Assembly (NCBI RefSeq): GCF_009299835.1
Contig: NZ_VKCZ01000021.1
Span: 124,001-188,000 of the forward strand
Reading direction: 5' to 3'
Source: Microlunatus speluncae
Lineage (GTDB): Bacteria; Actinomycetota; Actinomycetes; Propionibacteriales; Propionibacteriaceae
DNA length: 64,000 nt
Under the pieces are notes generated by a model. The model did not search any database. It saw only the letters and a list, made by a program, of their open reading frames with translations, and had not been told where the DNA came from. Below are positions 1-7,613 of the stretch, one piece after another. The translations under genes were made by a program, and so were the position numbers. The first letter of the stretch is position 1, and each line of letters starts with the position of its first letter.

Positions 1-120
1 GCCGTCGGCGTCACCGGACTGGAACACCAACTGATGCTCGACCAGCGGGCCGGGATCGCCCGCGCCGTCGTGCGGGCGGCCGACACGGTCGCGCTGAGCA
101 CCGGTCTGCGAGGATCCTGA
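1..120 (+). CDS. C-terminal end of an unidentified protein (5' cut by window)
   Basis: The frame is open from the first base to a TGA at 118-120 and gives 39 residues ending in ADTVALSTGLRGS. It contains no recognisable motif. The final helix-like stretch (DQRAGIARAVVRAAD) would suit the end of a DeoR-type sensor domain, but this is a weak resemblance. The stop lies only 2 bases before the GTG of the deaminase gene, so the two are probably co-transcribed and may be translationally coupled. Confidence 0.5.
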   Translation, partial: AVGVTGLEHQLMLDQRAGIARAVVRAADTVALSTGLRGS

Positions 121-122
121 CC

Positions 123-1133
123 GTGCCGCCCGACCCGACCCGGATCCGTGATCTTGCTCGCCTGCCGAAGGCCAACCTGCACCTGCATCTGACCGGCTCG
201 ATGCGGCCGGCGACGGCCGACGCCTTGGCCGCGCGGCACGGGCTGCCACTGCTGCCGCCGGTCGATCCGGACCAGCCGACGCCGCACGGCTGGGAGGTGT
301 TCCAAGATCGCTACGACGCCGCCCGGGCCGCCCTGCGGACCGCCGAGGACCTCGAACGCGTGGTGACCGAGGCGATCGACGACAACCAGGCCGACGGCGC
401 CGGCTGGGTGGAGCTCCAGGTCGACCCGACCTCGTACGCCCGCCATCTCGGCAGCCTGGAGGCGGTGATCGAGGCCGTGCTCGGAGCCCTCCGGGACCGG
501 CCGGCGGGCCTGATCATCGCGGCCAGCTGGGGCGCCGCCGGTGATCATGCCGAACGCCTGGCGGAGCTGGCGATCCGTTACGCGCCGGAGGGCGTGGTCG
601 GCTTCGGGCTGTCCAACGACGAGCGCCTCGGCCGCACCGCCGACTTCGTACCGGCCTTCCGGATGATCAAGGACGCTGGCCTGCTGGCGACGCCGCACGC
701 CGGCTTCTATCACGACGCCTGGCACGTCCGCGAGGCCGTGACCCTGCTCGGCGCCGACCGGATCGGCCACGGTCTCACCGCCGTGAACGACCCGGCCCTG
801 CTCGACCTGCTGGCCGAACGCCGGGTGACCCTGGAGGTGTGCCCGACCTCGTACCCGCCCTTCGGGGTCGTCACCGACCTCGCCGCGATTCCCCTTGATC
901 AACTACGGCGGTCCGGCGTCCCGGTCGCCCTGGCCACCGACGACCCGCTGATCTTCGGCGTCGGCCTGACCGGCCAGTACGAGATCGCCCGCGACCACCT
1001 CGGCTGCACCGACGCCACCCTGGCCGACCTGGCCCAACAGTCGATCGAAGCCTCCACCGCCCCACCCCACCTCAAAACCACCCTCACCACCACCATCCCC
1101 ACCTGGCTCAAACCCCCGACTTGTCAGAATTAG
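123..1133 (+). CDS. add: Adenosine deaminase family protein
   Basis: The 336-residue length is usual for the family, which hydrolytically deaminates adenosine or deoxyadenosine in purine salvage. The metal site is visible: H20 and H22 in NLHLHLTG, H192 in ATPHAGF, H216 in RIGHG, and D273-D274 in LATDDP. The oddity is that the HAGE motif reads HAGF, so the catalytic Glu that protonates N1 of the purine is replaced by Phe. GLSNDE replaces the usual GDE segment. It may therefore act on another substrate or by an altered mechanism. The GTG start follows GAGG and lies 2 bases after the upstream stop. The last four codons (TCQN) and the TAG stop lie inside the left arm of a large hairpin repeat. 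The fold is certain; adenosine as substrate is not. Confidence 0.8.
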   Translation: MPPDPTRIRDLARLPKANLHLHLTGSMRPATADALAARHGLPLLPPVDPDQPTPHGWEVFQDRYDAARAALRTAEDLERVVTEAIDDNQADGAGWVELQVDPTSYARHLGSLEAVIEAVLGALRDRPAGLIIAASWGAAGDHAERLAELAIRYAPEGVVGFGLSNDERLGRTADFVPAFRMIKDAGLLATPHAGFYHDAWHVREAVTLLGADRIGHGLTAVNDPALLDLLAERRVTLEVCPTSYPPFGVVTDLAAIPLDQLRRSGVPVALATDDPLIFGVGLTGQYEIARDHLGCTDATLADLAQQSIEASTAPPHLKTTLTTTIPTWLKPPTCQN

Positions 1134-1171
1134 GGCACGCCAGGACGTGCCCTAATTCTGACAAGTCGGGG
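1114..1171. terminator. Hairpin repeat family H1, copy 1: bidirectional terminator between convergent genes
   Basis: A perfect 26-bp inverted repeat: arms 1114-1139 and 1146-1171 with a 6-base loop. The core is GACTTGTCAGAA and its complement TTCTGACAAGTC. It carries the stop codon of the deaminase gene and ends 2 bases before the stop codon of the convergent dehydrogenase. There is a short T run on the right flank. The same core recurs at 2879-2930 and 44604-44653. Confidence 0.75.
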
Positions 1172-1173
1172 TT

Positions 1174-2139
1174 TCAGGGAGTGAGGGTGAGGACGAGGCG
1201 GGTGCCTTGGGGGTTGCGGTGCCAGGCGGCGGTGACGTCGCTGAGCGGGATGGCTTCGACGTCGATCACCAGGTCACCGCGGACGGCGGCGGCGAGCACC
1301 TGGGCGAAGGACGCACGGAGCACCTCGGGGGCGGGCAGGTTGCCGGTGCCGTTGCCGACGATCTCCAGGCCGGACGAGCGCAGCGCGCCGGCCGGCAGTG
1401 AGATCCGCGAGCCGGCCATCTCCCCCACCTGGACCAGCCGGGTGCGCTTCTTGGCCGAGCCGAGATCACCACGGCTGAGCGAGGTGATCAAGGCCTCGGC
1501 CGGTGCACCCCATAGGTAGTCGATCACCAGGTCGAAGCCGTCGCCGGCCACCGCGGCCAGCTGCTCGGCAAGATCATTTTCGTCGTCCAGTCGTACCGTC
1601 GCATCGGCGCCGAGCTCGGCCAGCCGGTCCAGCGAGGTCTGGTTGCGGCCGACCGCGACGACCCGCCGAGCCCCTTGCAGCTTGGCGCACTGGACGGCGA
1701 GCCGGCCGGTGACGCCGGTGGCGCCCATGATCAACACGTCCTGCCCCTCGGTCAGTCCGCCGGTGTGAGCCAGCGACAGCCAGGCCGAGACGCCGGCGTT
1801 CGGCAGGGCGGCGGCGGTCACCGTGTCCAACTCGTTCGGCACCGGGGCCAGGAAGCGGGCCGGGGCCGCGACCAGCTCGGCCATGCTGCCGTACGGCTCG
1901 CGCGGCGCCCCGAAGTAGACCCGCGTGCCGTCGTCGGTGTGCCCGACGCCGTCCAGCCCGGCGACGGCCGGCAGTGCGTCGTGGCCGGAGTAGTGGGTGC
2001 CGGCGACCCGCATCCGGGCGATGTTGGTGATCGCCGCCGCCGCGACCCGGACCAGCGTCTCGCCCTCGGCGAGGACGGGCTCCGGGAAGTCCTGATAGGC
2101 GGGCGGCAGGCCGAGCGCAGTGATCACTGCAGCCTTCAT
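1174..2139 (-). CDS. Zinc-independent medium-chain dehydrogenase (quinone oxidoreductase-like)
   Basis: A 321-residue MDR-superfamily enzyme with an N-terminal GroES-like fold and a Rossmann domain. The dinucleotide motif GATGVTG is at residues 139-145, followed by AVQCAKLQGA. No structural-zinc cysteine cluster is seen, as in NADPH:quinone reductases and enoyl reductases. The start chosen is the ATG at 2139, preceded by AAGGAGC at good spacing; a 12-codon upstream extension would run through the operator. It is divergent from a TetR gene, with two palindromic operator boxes between them, so it is probably induced by a small electrophile or quinone that releases that TetR. The substrate is unknown. 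Confidence 0.85.
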   Translation of the reverse strand: MKAAVITALGLPPAYQDFPEPVLAEGETLVRVAAAAITNIARMRVAGTHYSGHDALPAVAGLDGVGHTDDGTRVYFGAPREPYGSMAELVAAPARFLAPVPNELDTVTAAALPNAGVSAWLSLAHTGGLTEGQDVLIMGATGVTGRLAVQCAKLQGARRVVAVGRNQTSLDRLAELGADATVRLDDENDLAEQLAAVAGDGFDLVIDYLWGAPAEALITSLSRGDLGSAKKRTRLVQVGEMAGSRISLPAGALRSSGLEIVGNGTGNLPAPEVLRASFAQVLAAAVRGDLVIDVEAIPLSDVTAAWHRNPQGTRLVLTLTP

Positions 2140-2150
2140 GATGGTGCTCC

Positions 2151-2199
2151 TTAACAGCGTTAAATTCCTGACCACGCCAGGATGCCTTAACGCTGTTAA
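2151..2199. promoter_or_regulatory. Pair of TetR operator boxes in a divergent promoter
   Basis: TTAACAGCGTTAA at 2151-2163 and TTAACGCTGTTAA at 2187-2199 are near-perfect palindromes and reverse complements of each other, with centres 36 bp apart. One covers the leader of the dehydrogenase gene and the other the leader of the TetR gene. Their symmetry and position fit autoregulation plus control of the divergent gene. That the adjacent TetR is the binder is inference. Confidence 0.8.
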
Positions 2200-2231
2200 G
2201 CTGTCAACCCGTTGACGAGGAGAGGACTTCG

Positions 2232-2876
2232 ATGGCCCTGGACCGCGAGACCGTCGTCCGCACCGCGCTGCGATTGCTGGACGCCGACGGCCTGGAGCGG
2301 CTGACCCTGCGCCGGATCGCGGGCGAGCTCGACGTCCAGGCCCCCGCGCTCTACTGGCACTTCAAGAACAAGCAGGAGTTGCTGGACGCGATGGCGACCA
2401 CGGTCCTGACCGACGCGACCCGGGAAACCGCCGACTGGACCGGGCTGCCCTGGCGCGAGTTCCTGCCCGCGTACGCCCACGGCCTGCGCGGGGCCCTGCT
2501 CCGCTATCGGGACGGCGCGAAGATGGTGCCCGGCACCTATCTCACCGATCCGGCGATGTTCGCGGTGATGGAGCGAGCCCTGGGCGTGCTGACCGGCGCC
2601 GGTTTCTCGGCCCGGACCGCCTCGACCGCGCTGTCCACGATCTACTGCTACACGGTCGGTTTCGCGATCGAGGAACAGGCCGTGCATCCGCGCCCCGGCG
2701 AGAGCGACCCGCGCTACACCCCCGAGGCCCGGCGCCGCCGGATCTCCGCCGACACCGAGCCGACGGTCGACGCACTCAACCGCAGCACTCCGCTCGACGG
2801 TGATCGCGACGCCGACTTCGACCACGGCCTGCGGTTGATCATCGCCGGCCTCGCCGCCGAATCCCCCTCCCCCTAA
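2232..2876 (+). CDS. TetR family regulator with tetracycline-repressor-like C-terminal domain
   Basis: 214 residues. The N-terminal helix-turn-helix spans about residues 24-51 (LTLRRIAGELDV then ALYWHFKNKQELL, the classic TetR recognition helix). The C-terminal domain resembles that of true TetR/TetR_C-type repressors of efflux genes. The ATG follows GAGGAGAGG. It is divergent from the dehydrogenase with two palindromic boxes between them and convergent with an MFS pump gene: the two stop codons overlap, with TAA at 2874-2876 and the pump stop at 2873-2875. A small lipophilic inducer is likely. Confidence 0.85.
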   Translation: MALDRETVVRTALRLLDADGLERLTLRRIAGELDVQAPALYWHFKNKQELLDAMATTVLTDATRETADWTGLPWREFLPAYAHGLRGALLRYRDGAKMVPGTYLTDPAMFAVMERALGVLTGAGFSARTASTALSTIYCYTVGFAIEEQAVHPRPGESDPRYTPEARRRRISADTEPTVDALNRSTPLDGDRDADFDHGLRLIIAGLAAESPSP

Positions 2877-4318
2877 GCCGACTTGTCAGAACTGAGTTGT
2901 GTCATAGGGCTACTCACTTCTGACAACTCGGGCGGAGGGAGGATTCGGCGGGAGAGGAGGGCGCCGGTGGTGGCGAGCAGGGCGGCGGCGGCGAAGACGA
3001 TCACGAACAGGGCGGCCGGCGGATGCGGGGCCGAGGCGGCGATCGCGTAGCCCACGCCGACGCCGCCGGCGCTGATCGCGGCCGAGCCGAGCAGGCTGTT
3101 GCCCGCCGCGACCCGGCCCTGCTCAGAGTCGGCGACCAGGGTGTACCGGTGCACGGAGAGACTGGCCGACGCGAGCCCGATCCCGACGCCGGCGACCGCC
3201 CAGCCGGCCAGGCCGATCACGGGCATGATCAATCCGGCCGCGGTGCCGGCCATCGCGATCAGACCGAACGCGACGAAGGCGAAGCCGAGCCCGACCCGGC
3301 GGGTGACCCGGGTCCGCCGCTGGACCGCGGGGCTGCCCTGGAGCCAGGAGCCGGCGGCCCAGAACAGCCCGGTGATCGTCATGCTCAGCCCCGCCATCGC
3401 CGGGCTGAAGCCCGACACCTCGATCAACATCAGCGGCAGGTAGCTGCTGCCGACCGCGAAGGCGGCCGACAGGGCCGCGCCGAGACCGACGGTCGCGCCG
3501 ACACCGCGCCGCAGCGCCAGGGTTCCGGTCGGCAGCAACGGCCGGGCGCACCAGATCCCGATCCCGACCAGCAAGATCAACCCAGCGGCACCGATGATCA
3601 ACAACGATCCGCCACCGGCGGCCAGCGGAGCCAACGCGGCGGCCGCTCCCATCGTCCCGGCCACGGCGATCGCGTACGGCAGCGTGCCCAATCCGACCCC
3701 GCCGTGGTCGGCCGCGTCCTGCGGTGCTCGCCGGGACCGCCGGATCGGCCCGATCAGCGCCAGTGCCACCGGCACGGCCAGCACCCCGCCGAGCAGGAAG
3801 ACCCAGCGCCAACCGGCCTGCTCGGCGATCCCGCCGGCCAACTGCGGGCCGAGCACCGACGGCAGGATCCAGGCCATCGCGATCAGGCTGATCATCCTCG
3901 GCCGCAGCCGCTCCGGAATGGTGGTCACGATCAACACCGTGATGCCGATGTCGAACAGCCCTTCGGCGATGCCGGACATCAGTCGGCCGGCGACGACCAC
4001 CAGCATCGTCTGCGCCGAGGCGATCACCAACTGCCCGATCAGGAACAGGCCGACCCCGGTGAAGATCGCCGGGCCCGGGCCGCGGCGATCGATCCAGGCC
4101 CCGGCCAGCACGACGGCGATCACGTACGTCAGCCCTGGTCCGATCGTCGCCGCACCGAACCAGGTCAGCCCGCCGAGATCCTCGGCGACCACCGGCAACA
4201 CCGTGCTGGTCGCCCGGTTCTCCAACGCTCCCAGGGTCACCAGCGCGATCATGGCCAGGGCCGGCAGCAGGTGCCGGCGCTGCAACATGCTCCGCGCGGG
4301 AGAAAGATCATCGGTCAC
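2873..4318 (-). CDS. MFS transporter, drug-efflux type
   Basis: A 481-residue polytopic membrane protein with many hydrophobic segments, the pattern of a drug:H+ antiporter. The first helix region (LPALAMIALVTLGALENRATSTVLPVV) and a GRLMSGIAEG motif support an exporter. The GTG start at 4318 lies about 7 bases after a possible -10, so the transcript is probably leaderless. The promoter carries a SoxR-like palindrome. The last ~17 residues (from about LSEVSS to SSDKSA) are encoded by hairpin repeat H1, which the gene reads straight through, so the original C-terminus has probably been replaced. The substrate is unknown. Confidence 0.85.
   Translation of the reverse strand: MTDDLSPARSMLQRRHLLPALAMIALVTLGALENRATSTVLPVVAEDLGGLTWFGAATIGPGLTYVIAVVLAGAWIDRRGPGPAIFTGVGLFLIGQLVIASAQTMLVVVAGRLMSGIAEGLFDIGITVLIVTTIPERLRPRMISLIAMAWILPSVLGPQLAGGIAEQAGWRWVFLLGGVLAVPVALALIGPIRRSRRAPQDAADHGGVGLGTLPYAIAVAGTMGAAAALAPLAAGGGSLLIIGAAGLILLVGIGIWCARPLLPTGTLALRRGVGATVGLGAALSAAFAVGSSYLPLMLIEVSGFSPAMAGLSMTITGLFWAAGSWLQGSPAVQRRTRVTRRVGLGFAFVAFGLIAMAGTAAGLIMPVIGLAGWAVAGVGIGLASASLSVHRYTLVADSEQGRVAAGNSLLGSAAISAGGVGVGYAIAASAPHPPAALFVIVFAAAALLATTGALLSRRILPPPELSEVSSPMTQLSSDKSA
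2879..2930. repeat. Hairpin repeat family H1, copy 2
   Basis: Arms 2879-2897 and 2912-2930 pair over 19 bp with two mismatches, around the same GACTTGTCAGAA core as at 1114. The loop (TTGTGTCATAGGGC region) is almost identical to that of copy 3 at 44604. It begins 2 bases after the TetR stop codon and lies wholly inside the 3' end of the convergent MFS gene. Confidence 0.75.
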
Positions 4319-4325
4319 GCGGCCC

Positions 4326-4356
4326 AGGTTGCAACCTCAAGTTCCCTCGAGGTCAA
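4326..4356 (-). promoter_or_regulatory. MerR/SoxR-type promoter of the MFS gene
   Basis: Reading the minus strand, a -35 of TTGACC (4356-4351) and a weak -10 of CAACCT (4331-4326) are 19 bp apart, the long spacer that MerR activators act on. Between them lies an 18-bp palindrome at 4335-4352, CCTCAAG-TTCC-CTCGAGG, very close to the known SoxR box CCTCAAG-TTAA-CTTGAGG. Transcription would begin at or beside the GTG at 4318. The box overlaps the last codons of the DUF6194 gene. Confidence 0.6.
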
Positions 4357-4820
4357 GGGTGGGTCTCAGAACGGCGTTCGACCCGGGCCCGGGCGAGACC
4401 GTACGCGCCGGTGATCAACTCGCGCAGCGTCTGATCGGTGCGCGGCCCCGGGTTGACCACGGCGAGCCAACCCAGCGAACCATAGACGGGATGGGCGATC
4501 ACCGTGTCCTCAAGACTCGGATCGTCCGACCCCGGCTCCCGGGGCGCGCGACCGGTCCAGCGCCGGAAGGCCTCACGGCCGGCGGCGACGTTGGCCCGGA
4601 ACGCGCCCGGCCGGTCCAGCCGTGACCCGGCGTCGTCCGGATAGTCCTTCGTGACGATGGTGGCGAACGGCTGCGTCGCCGGCGGCAGCACCCCGTCCGG
4701 CGCGTAGTAGAAGAAGACATCACCCCAGGCCAGCTCGGGCGATCCGTCACCCGGCCCGGGTCGGAGGGTCAGCACCCCGTCCAGTTCCGACCCGAACTCG
4801 ATCAGTTCATCAAGGCTCAT
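4353..4820 (-). CDS. DUF6194 family protein
   Basis: 155 residues, small and cytoplasmic, with the family's conserved blocks: RPGPGDGSPELAWGDVFFYY near residues 20-38, QPFATIVTKDYPDD, and HPVYGSLGWLAVVNPG near the C-terminus. The family is of unknown function and common in actinobacteria. The start chosen is the ATG at 4820, which has GAAGG at the right spacing. A 23-codon upstream extension would run into the divergent MerR gene. It lies directly upstream of, and in the same direction as, the MFS pump, which has its own promoter over this gene's 3' end. Confidence 0.8.
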   Translation of the reverse strand: MSLDELIEFGSELDGVLTLRPGPGDGSPELAWGDVFFYYAPDGVLPPATQPFATIVTKDYPDDAGSRLDRPGAFRANVAAGREAFRRWTGRAPREPGSDDPSLEDTVIAHPVYGSLGWLAVVNPGPRTDQTLRELITGAYGLARARVERRSETHP

Positions 4821-4882
4821 GCCTTCAACCGTCGCATTAAAGTGCTTGTGGAGAGTCGCCGTCGTAGAGGAAGGAATCCGGA

Positions 4883-5596
4883 ATGACAACCCTCAACCCG
4901 GCCGAATTCCGGACGAAGGCCCTGGCCGATCGGGCCGGCTACTCGGTGCAGCAGATCCGCAACCTCGAGCGGGACGGAGTCCTGCCGCCCGCCGTCCGGT
5001 CCAGCAACGGCTACCGGACCTATCGGGAGCCACACCTGCAGTCGGCGCTGGCCTATCGGGCGCTGGCGGCCGGGATCGGCCCGGTCGCGGCGAAGTCGAT
5101 CATGGTCGCGGTCCATCGGCGACCGGCCGCCGAAGTGCTGGCCTCGCTCGACGCGGCACATGCCGGGCTGGACCGGGAACGCGCCGAACTCCGGCTGGCC
5201 CGGGCGGCGGTGGCGGCGATCACCGTCGAGCCGCTCGAGGACGTACGGCCGAGCGACTCGATGAGCGTGTCCGAACTGGCGACCGCCCTCGGCGTCCGAT
5301 CATCGACGCTGCGGCATTGGGATGCCGAGCGGCTCGTCGTACCGGATCGGATCAGCCCGGGCGGGACCCGTCGCTACACCCCAGCCCAGGTCCGCGATGC
5401 CCGGATCGTGCACCAACTCCGCGCGGCCGGCTATCGGATCGAAACCCTGCGAGCGGTGCTGCCGGAGTTGCCGAGCGGTCGCCGGCTGACCGAGGTCGAG
5501 GCCGCGCTGGCCGTCCGGGAGGACAGCATCACCGCCCGGTCGCGGGCGCTGCACACCGCCTCGGCCCACCTGTCCACCCTCCTCCCCACCTCGTGA
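4883..5596 (+). CDS. MerR family regulator with two tandem DNA-binding domains
   Basis: 237 residues with two MerR-type winged helix-turn-helix domains. The first spans about 12-62 (LADRAGYSVQQIRNLERDGVLPP then NGYRTYRE). The second spans about 127-185 (MSVSELATALGV, STLRHWDAERLVVPDR, GTRRYTPAQVRDARI). A charged linker helix lies between them. No C-terminal effector domain follows beyond a short helical tail. The ATG has AGGAAGG upstream. It is divergent from DUF6194, and a SoxR-like box sits before the MFS pump 0.5 kb away, so it may control both. No Fe-S cysteines are present: the protein has no Cys cluster, so it is not SoxR itself. Confidence 0.85.
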   Translation: MTTLNPAEFRTKALADRAGYSVQQIRNLERDGVLPPAVRSSNGYRTYREPHLQSALAYRALAAGIGPVAAKSIMVAVHRRPAAEVLASLDAAHAGLDRERAELRLARAAVAAITVEPLEDVRPSDSMSVSELATALGVRSSTLRHWDAERLVVPDRISPGGTRRYTPAQVRDARIVHQLRAAGYRIETLRAVLPELPSGRRLTEVEAALAVREDSITARSRALHTASAHLSTLLPTS

Positions 5597-5619
5597 GGTG
5601 ACGAAGAGGGCGGAGGTGA

Positions 5620-6783
5620 TCACATGCCGGAGGTGTTGACCCGCTTGATCGCGGCGCCGTCCTTGCTCTTGCTGCCGGTCGAGGTGGCTGCCTTCTTCAG
5701 TGCCGCCTCGACCTGGGCCGGCGTCGCCGTCCTGTGCTTGGAAAGATAGAGCGCTGCCGCCCCGGCTCCGTGCGGCGCCGCCATCGAGGTGCCCGACATG
5801 TAGCCGATGCCGCCACTGTTGCCGGTGGACAAGATCTTCACGCCCGGCGCCCAGATGTCGACGCAGTCGCCGTAGTTGGAGAACGACGCTTCCTTGTTGC
5901 CCGAGTCGAGCGCCGCCACGGTCAGGATGCCGTTGTTCGTGCCCGCCCCGGCCCGGGCCGGCGTCTGGCCACAGGCCGATTTTCCCTTGTTACCGGCGGA
6001 GAGGGCGAAGAACACGCCCGACTTCACCGCCCGGCGGATCGCGTCATCGACCGCCTGGCTGGGATTGCCACCGATGCTCATGTTGGCGACGGCCGGCTTC
6101 TTCGCATTCTTGGTCACCCAGTCGATCGCGGCGATCATGTCCGAATACCAGCCGTGGCTCTCGCAGTCGAGCACCTTCAGCGAGGTGATCGGCAGCCCCG
6201 GCGCCACCCCGACCACACCGCGGGAGTTGTCCCGGGCCCCGATCGTCCCCGAGATGTGCGAGCCGTGGCCGTGGCAGTCCTCGTTCGGCTCCTCGGTGAA
6301 GTTGAGCCGCTGCACCACGTTGAGGTCGGCATCCTTGGCCACGCCGGAGTCGATGGCGTACGCGTTGACGCCGGAGACGGCACCGGACCCGTTGCCGGCC
6401 TTGGTCGAGCTCTTGTCGGCCTCCACCCGGTCGATACCCCAGGGCAGCGACTGGCCGTCGGCGCTGACCTTCTCATCGGCCTCCAGGTAGGCGACCCGCG
6501 GGTCGTTCCGCAGCTCCTCCACCTGGTCGTTCGGGATGGTCGCGCTGAAACCGTTCAGCACCTCGCCGTACAGGTGGCCGACTCGCAGCCCCTTGACCAC
6601 CGACTGCAGCTGCTGCGAGGTCGTGCCGAGCACCCCCTTGTCCCGCTGCTGTTCGTTCAGGACGACGATGTAGCGCCCCGATCCTTCCTCCTTCGGCCGG
6701 TCCGCTGCCGCGGTGCCGGCCGCCGCGCCCACCAGAATCGTGGCGAGCGAGAGTATGACAAAACCGTTCAGAAACCTGCGCAT
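5620..6783 (-). CDS. Secreted S8 (subtilisin-like) serine protease with I9 propeptide
   Basis: 387 residues. A signal peptide occupies 1-27 (cleavage near GTAAADR). An inhibitor-I9 propeptide runs about 36-103 (RYIVVLNE to VAYLEADE). The catalytic domain has the triad D145 (YAIDSG), H173 (CHGHGSH) and S333 (SGTSMAAPH), with N265 as oxyanion residue. Two cysteine pairs are possible. The family matures by cleaving its own propeptide outside the cell. The start is the ATG at 6783, preceded by AAAGGCG. The 5' region carries a CTGTAA...TACAG box resembling one before the divergent Rrf2 gene, so shared control is likely. The protein ends within the catalytic fold with no extra domain. Confidence 0.92.
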   Translation of the reverse strand: MRRFLNGFVILSLATILVGAAAGTAAADRPKEEGSGRYIVVLNEQQRDKGVLGTTSQQLQSVVKGLRVGHLYGEVLNGFSATIPNDQVEELRNDPRVAYLEADEKVSADGQSLPWGIDRVEADKSSTKAGNGSGAVSGVNAYAIDSGVAKDADLNVVQRLNFTEEPNEDCHGHGSHISGTIGARDNSRGVVGVAPGLPITSLKVLDCESHGWYSDMIAAIDWVTKNAKKPAVANMSIGGNPSQAVDDAIRRAVKSGVFFALSAGNKGKSACGQTPARAGAGTNNGILTVAALDSGNKEASFSNYGDCVDIWAPGVKILSTGNSGGIGYMSGTSMAAPHGAGAAALYLSKHRTATPAQVEAALKKAATSTGSKSKDGAAIKRVNTSGM

Positions 6784-6943
6784 GAAGCATTCGCCTTTCC
6801 CCAAAGCCCCCAAGACCCCCGCATCGGCGAACGACATGCCGCCTGGTCTTGCCGAATTACGATTGCGTCAGCTGACCGACCACACATTTCCGGTAAGCGC
6901 ATGCCGGAAACAAGTAGATTGAAAGTTCTTTAAGCAATACCTG

Positions 6944-7073
6944 CTGTAATCGTGAGCGAATACAGATCCTCTTGGGCGACAAGAGCGACTGTTGCAATCG
7001 ATCGCACCGATCTTGCGGCTCGCCTGACTTGTGCAGCCCGGGCAGCCGCCTACTGTAATCATGACAGTTACAG
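6944..7073. promoter_or_regulatory. Two related operator boxes between protease and Rrf2 genes
   Basis: The palindrome CTGTAA-N9-TTACAG at 7053-7073 stands 15 bases before the Rrf2 start. A related copy CTGTAA-N10-ATACAG lies at 6944-6965, upstream of the divergent protease. Both read CTGTAATC then TGA, and both continue as ACAGATC. A partial copy (CTATAA...TTACAG) lies before the MFS remnant at about 7570. The rest of the 305-base interval holds no gene. Confidence 0.6.
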
Positions 7074-7088
7074 ATCGCAGGAGTCACC

Positions 7089-7530
7089 ATGAGCATCAGC
7101 AGTCGCAGCGCCATCGCTGACCATGCTCGCCCAACGTGGTCAAGATCAACTCTTGACCTCGGCGGAGATCGCCGACAGCCTGAACAGCAATCCTGCCGCC
7201 GTGCGCCGACTGCTCAGCCAGCTCCGCCGGGCCGGGCTGGTGCAGGCGACCGAGGGGTACGGCGGCGGCTGGCGCCTGACCCGGCCGGCCCGGCGGATCA
7301 GCCTGTACGACGCCTACACCGCGGTCGAGGACGGACCATTGCTGGCCGGCCACAACCACCCGCCGAGCGAGGCCTGCGTCATCGGTCGCAACATCATCGC
7401 CCTCCTCGACACGGAGTTCACCGAGGCCGAGCGGGCCTTGCAGAAACGCTTACAGGGAACGAGTATCGCCACGATTCTCGATCGCATCATCCAAGCCGAA
7501 CGCGCCTCCGCGACGTCCGCGAAGTCCTGA
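7089..7530 (+). pseudogene. Rrf2 family regulator with apparent frameshift
   Basis: The ATG at 7089 has a strong AGGAG site and begins MSISSRSAIADHA, the normal first helix of Rrf2 proteins. The rest of the protein (LAQRGQDQLLTSAEIADSL, winged helix LVQATEGYGGGWRLTRP, 135 residues) is in the next frame from about 7123 to 7530. Joining the two frames at about 7120 restores an ordinary ~147-residue Rrf2 regulator. Only one Cys is visible in the sensor region (EACVIG), so an Fe-S cluster is not evident. If the frameshift is real, an ATG at 7123 gives a protein lacking its first helix and without a ribosome site. Sequencing error is equally possible. Palindromic boxes lie directly upstream. Confidence 0.75.
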
Positions 7531-7613
7531 TCAACCCACCATGATCATCAGCAGTTCACTGCTGCCGAATCTATAACAAAAACGTGTTACAGACGAAGGA
7601 AGGAATCCCTATT

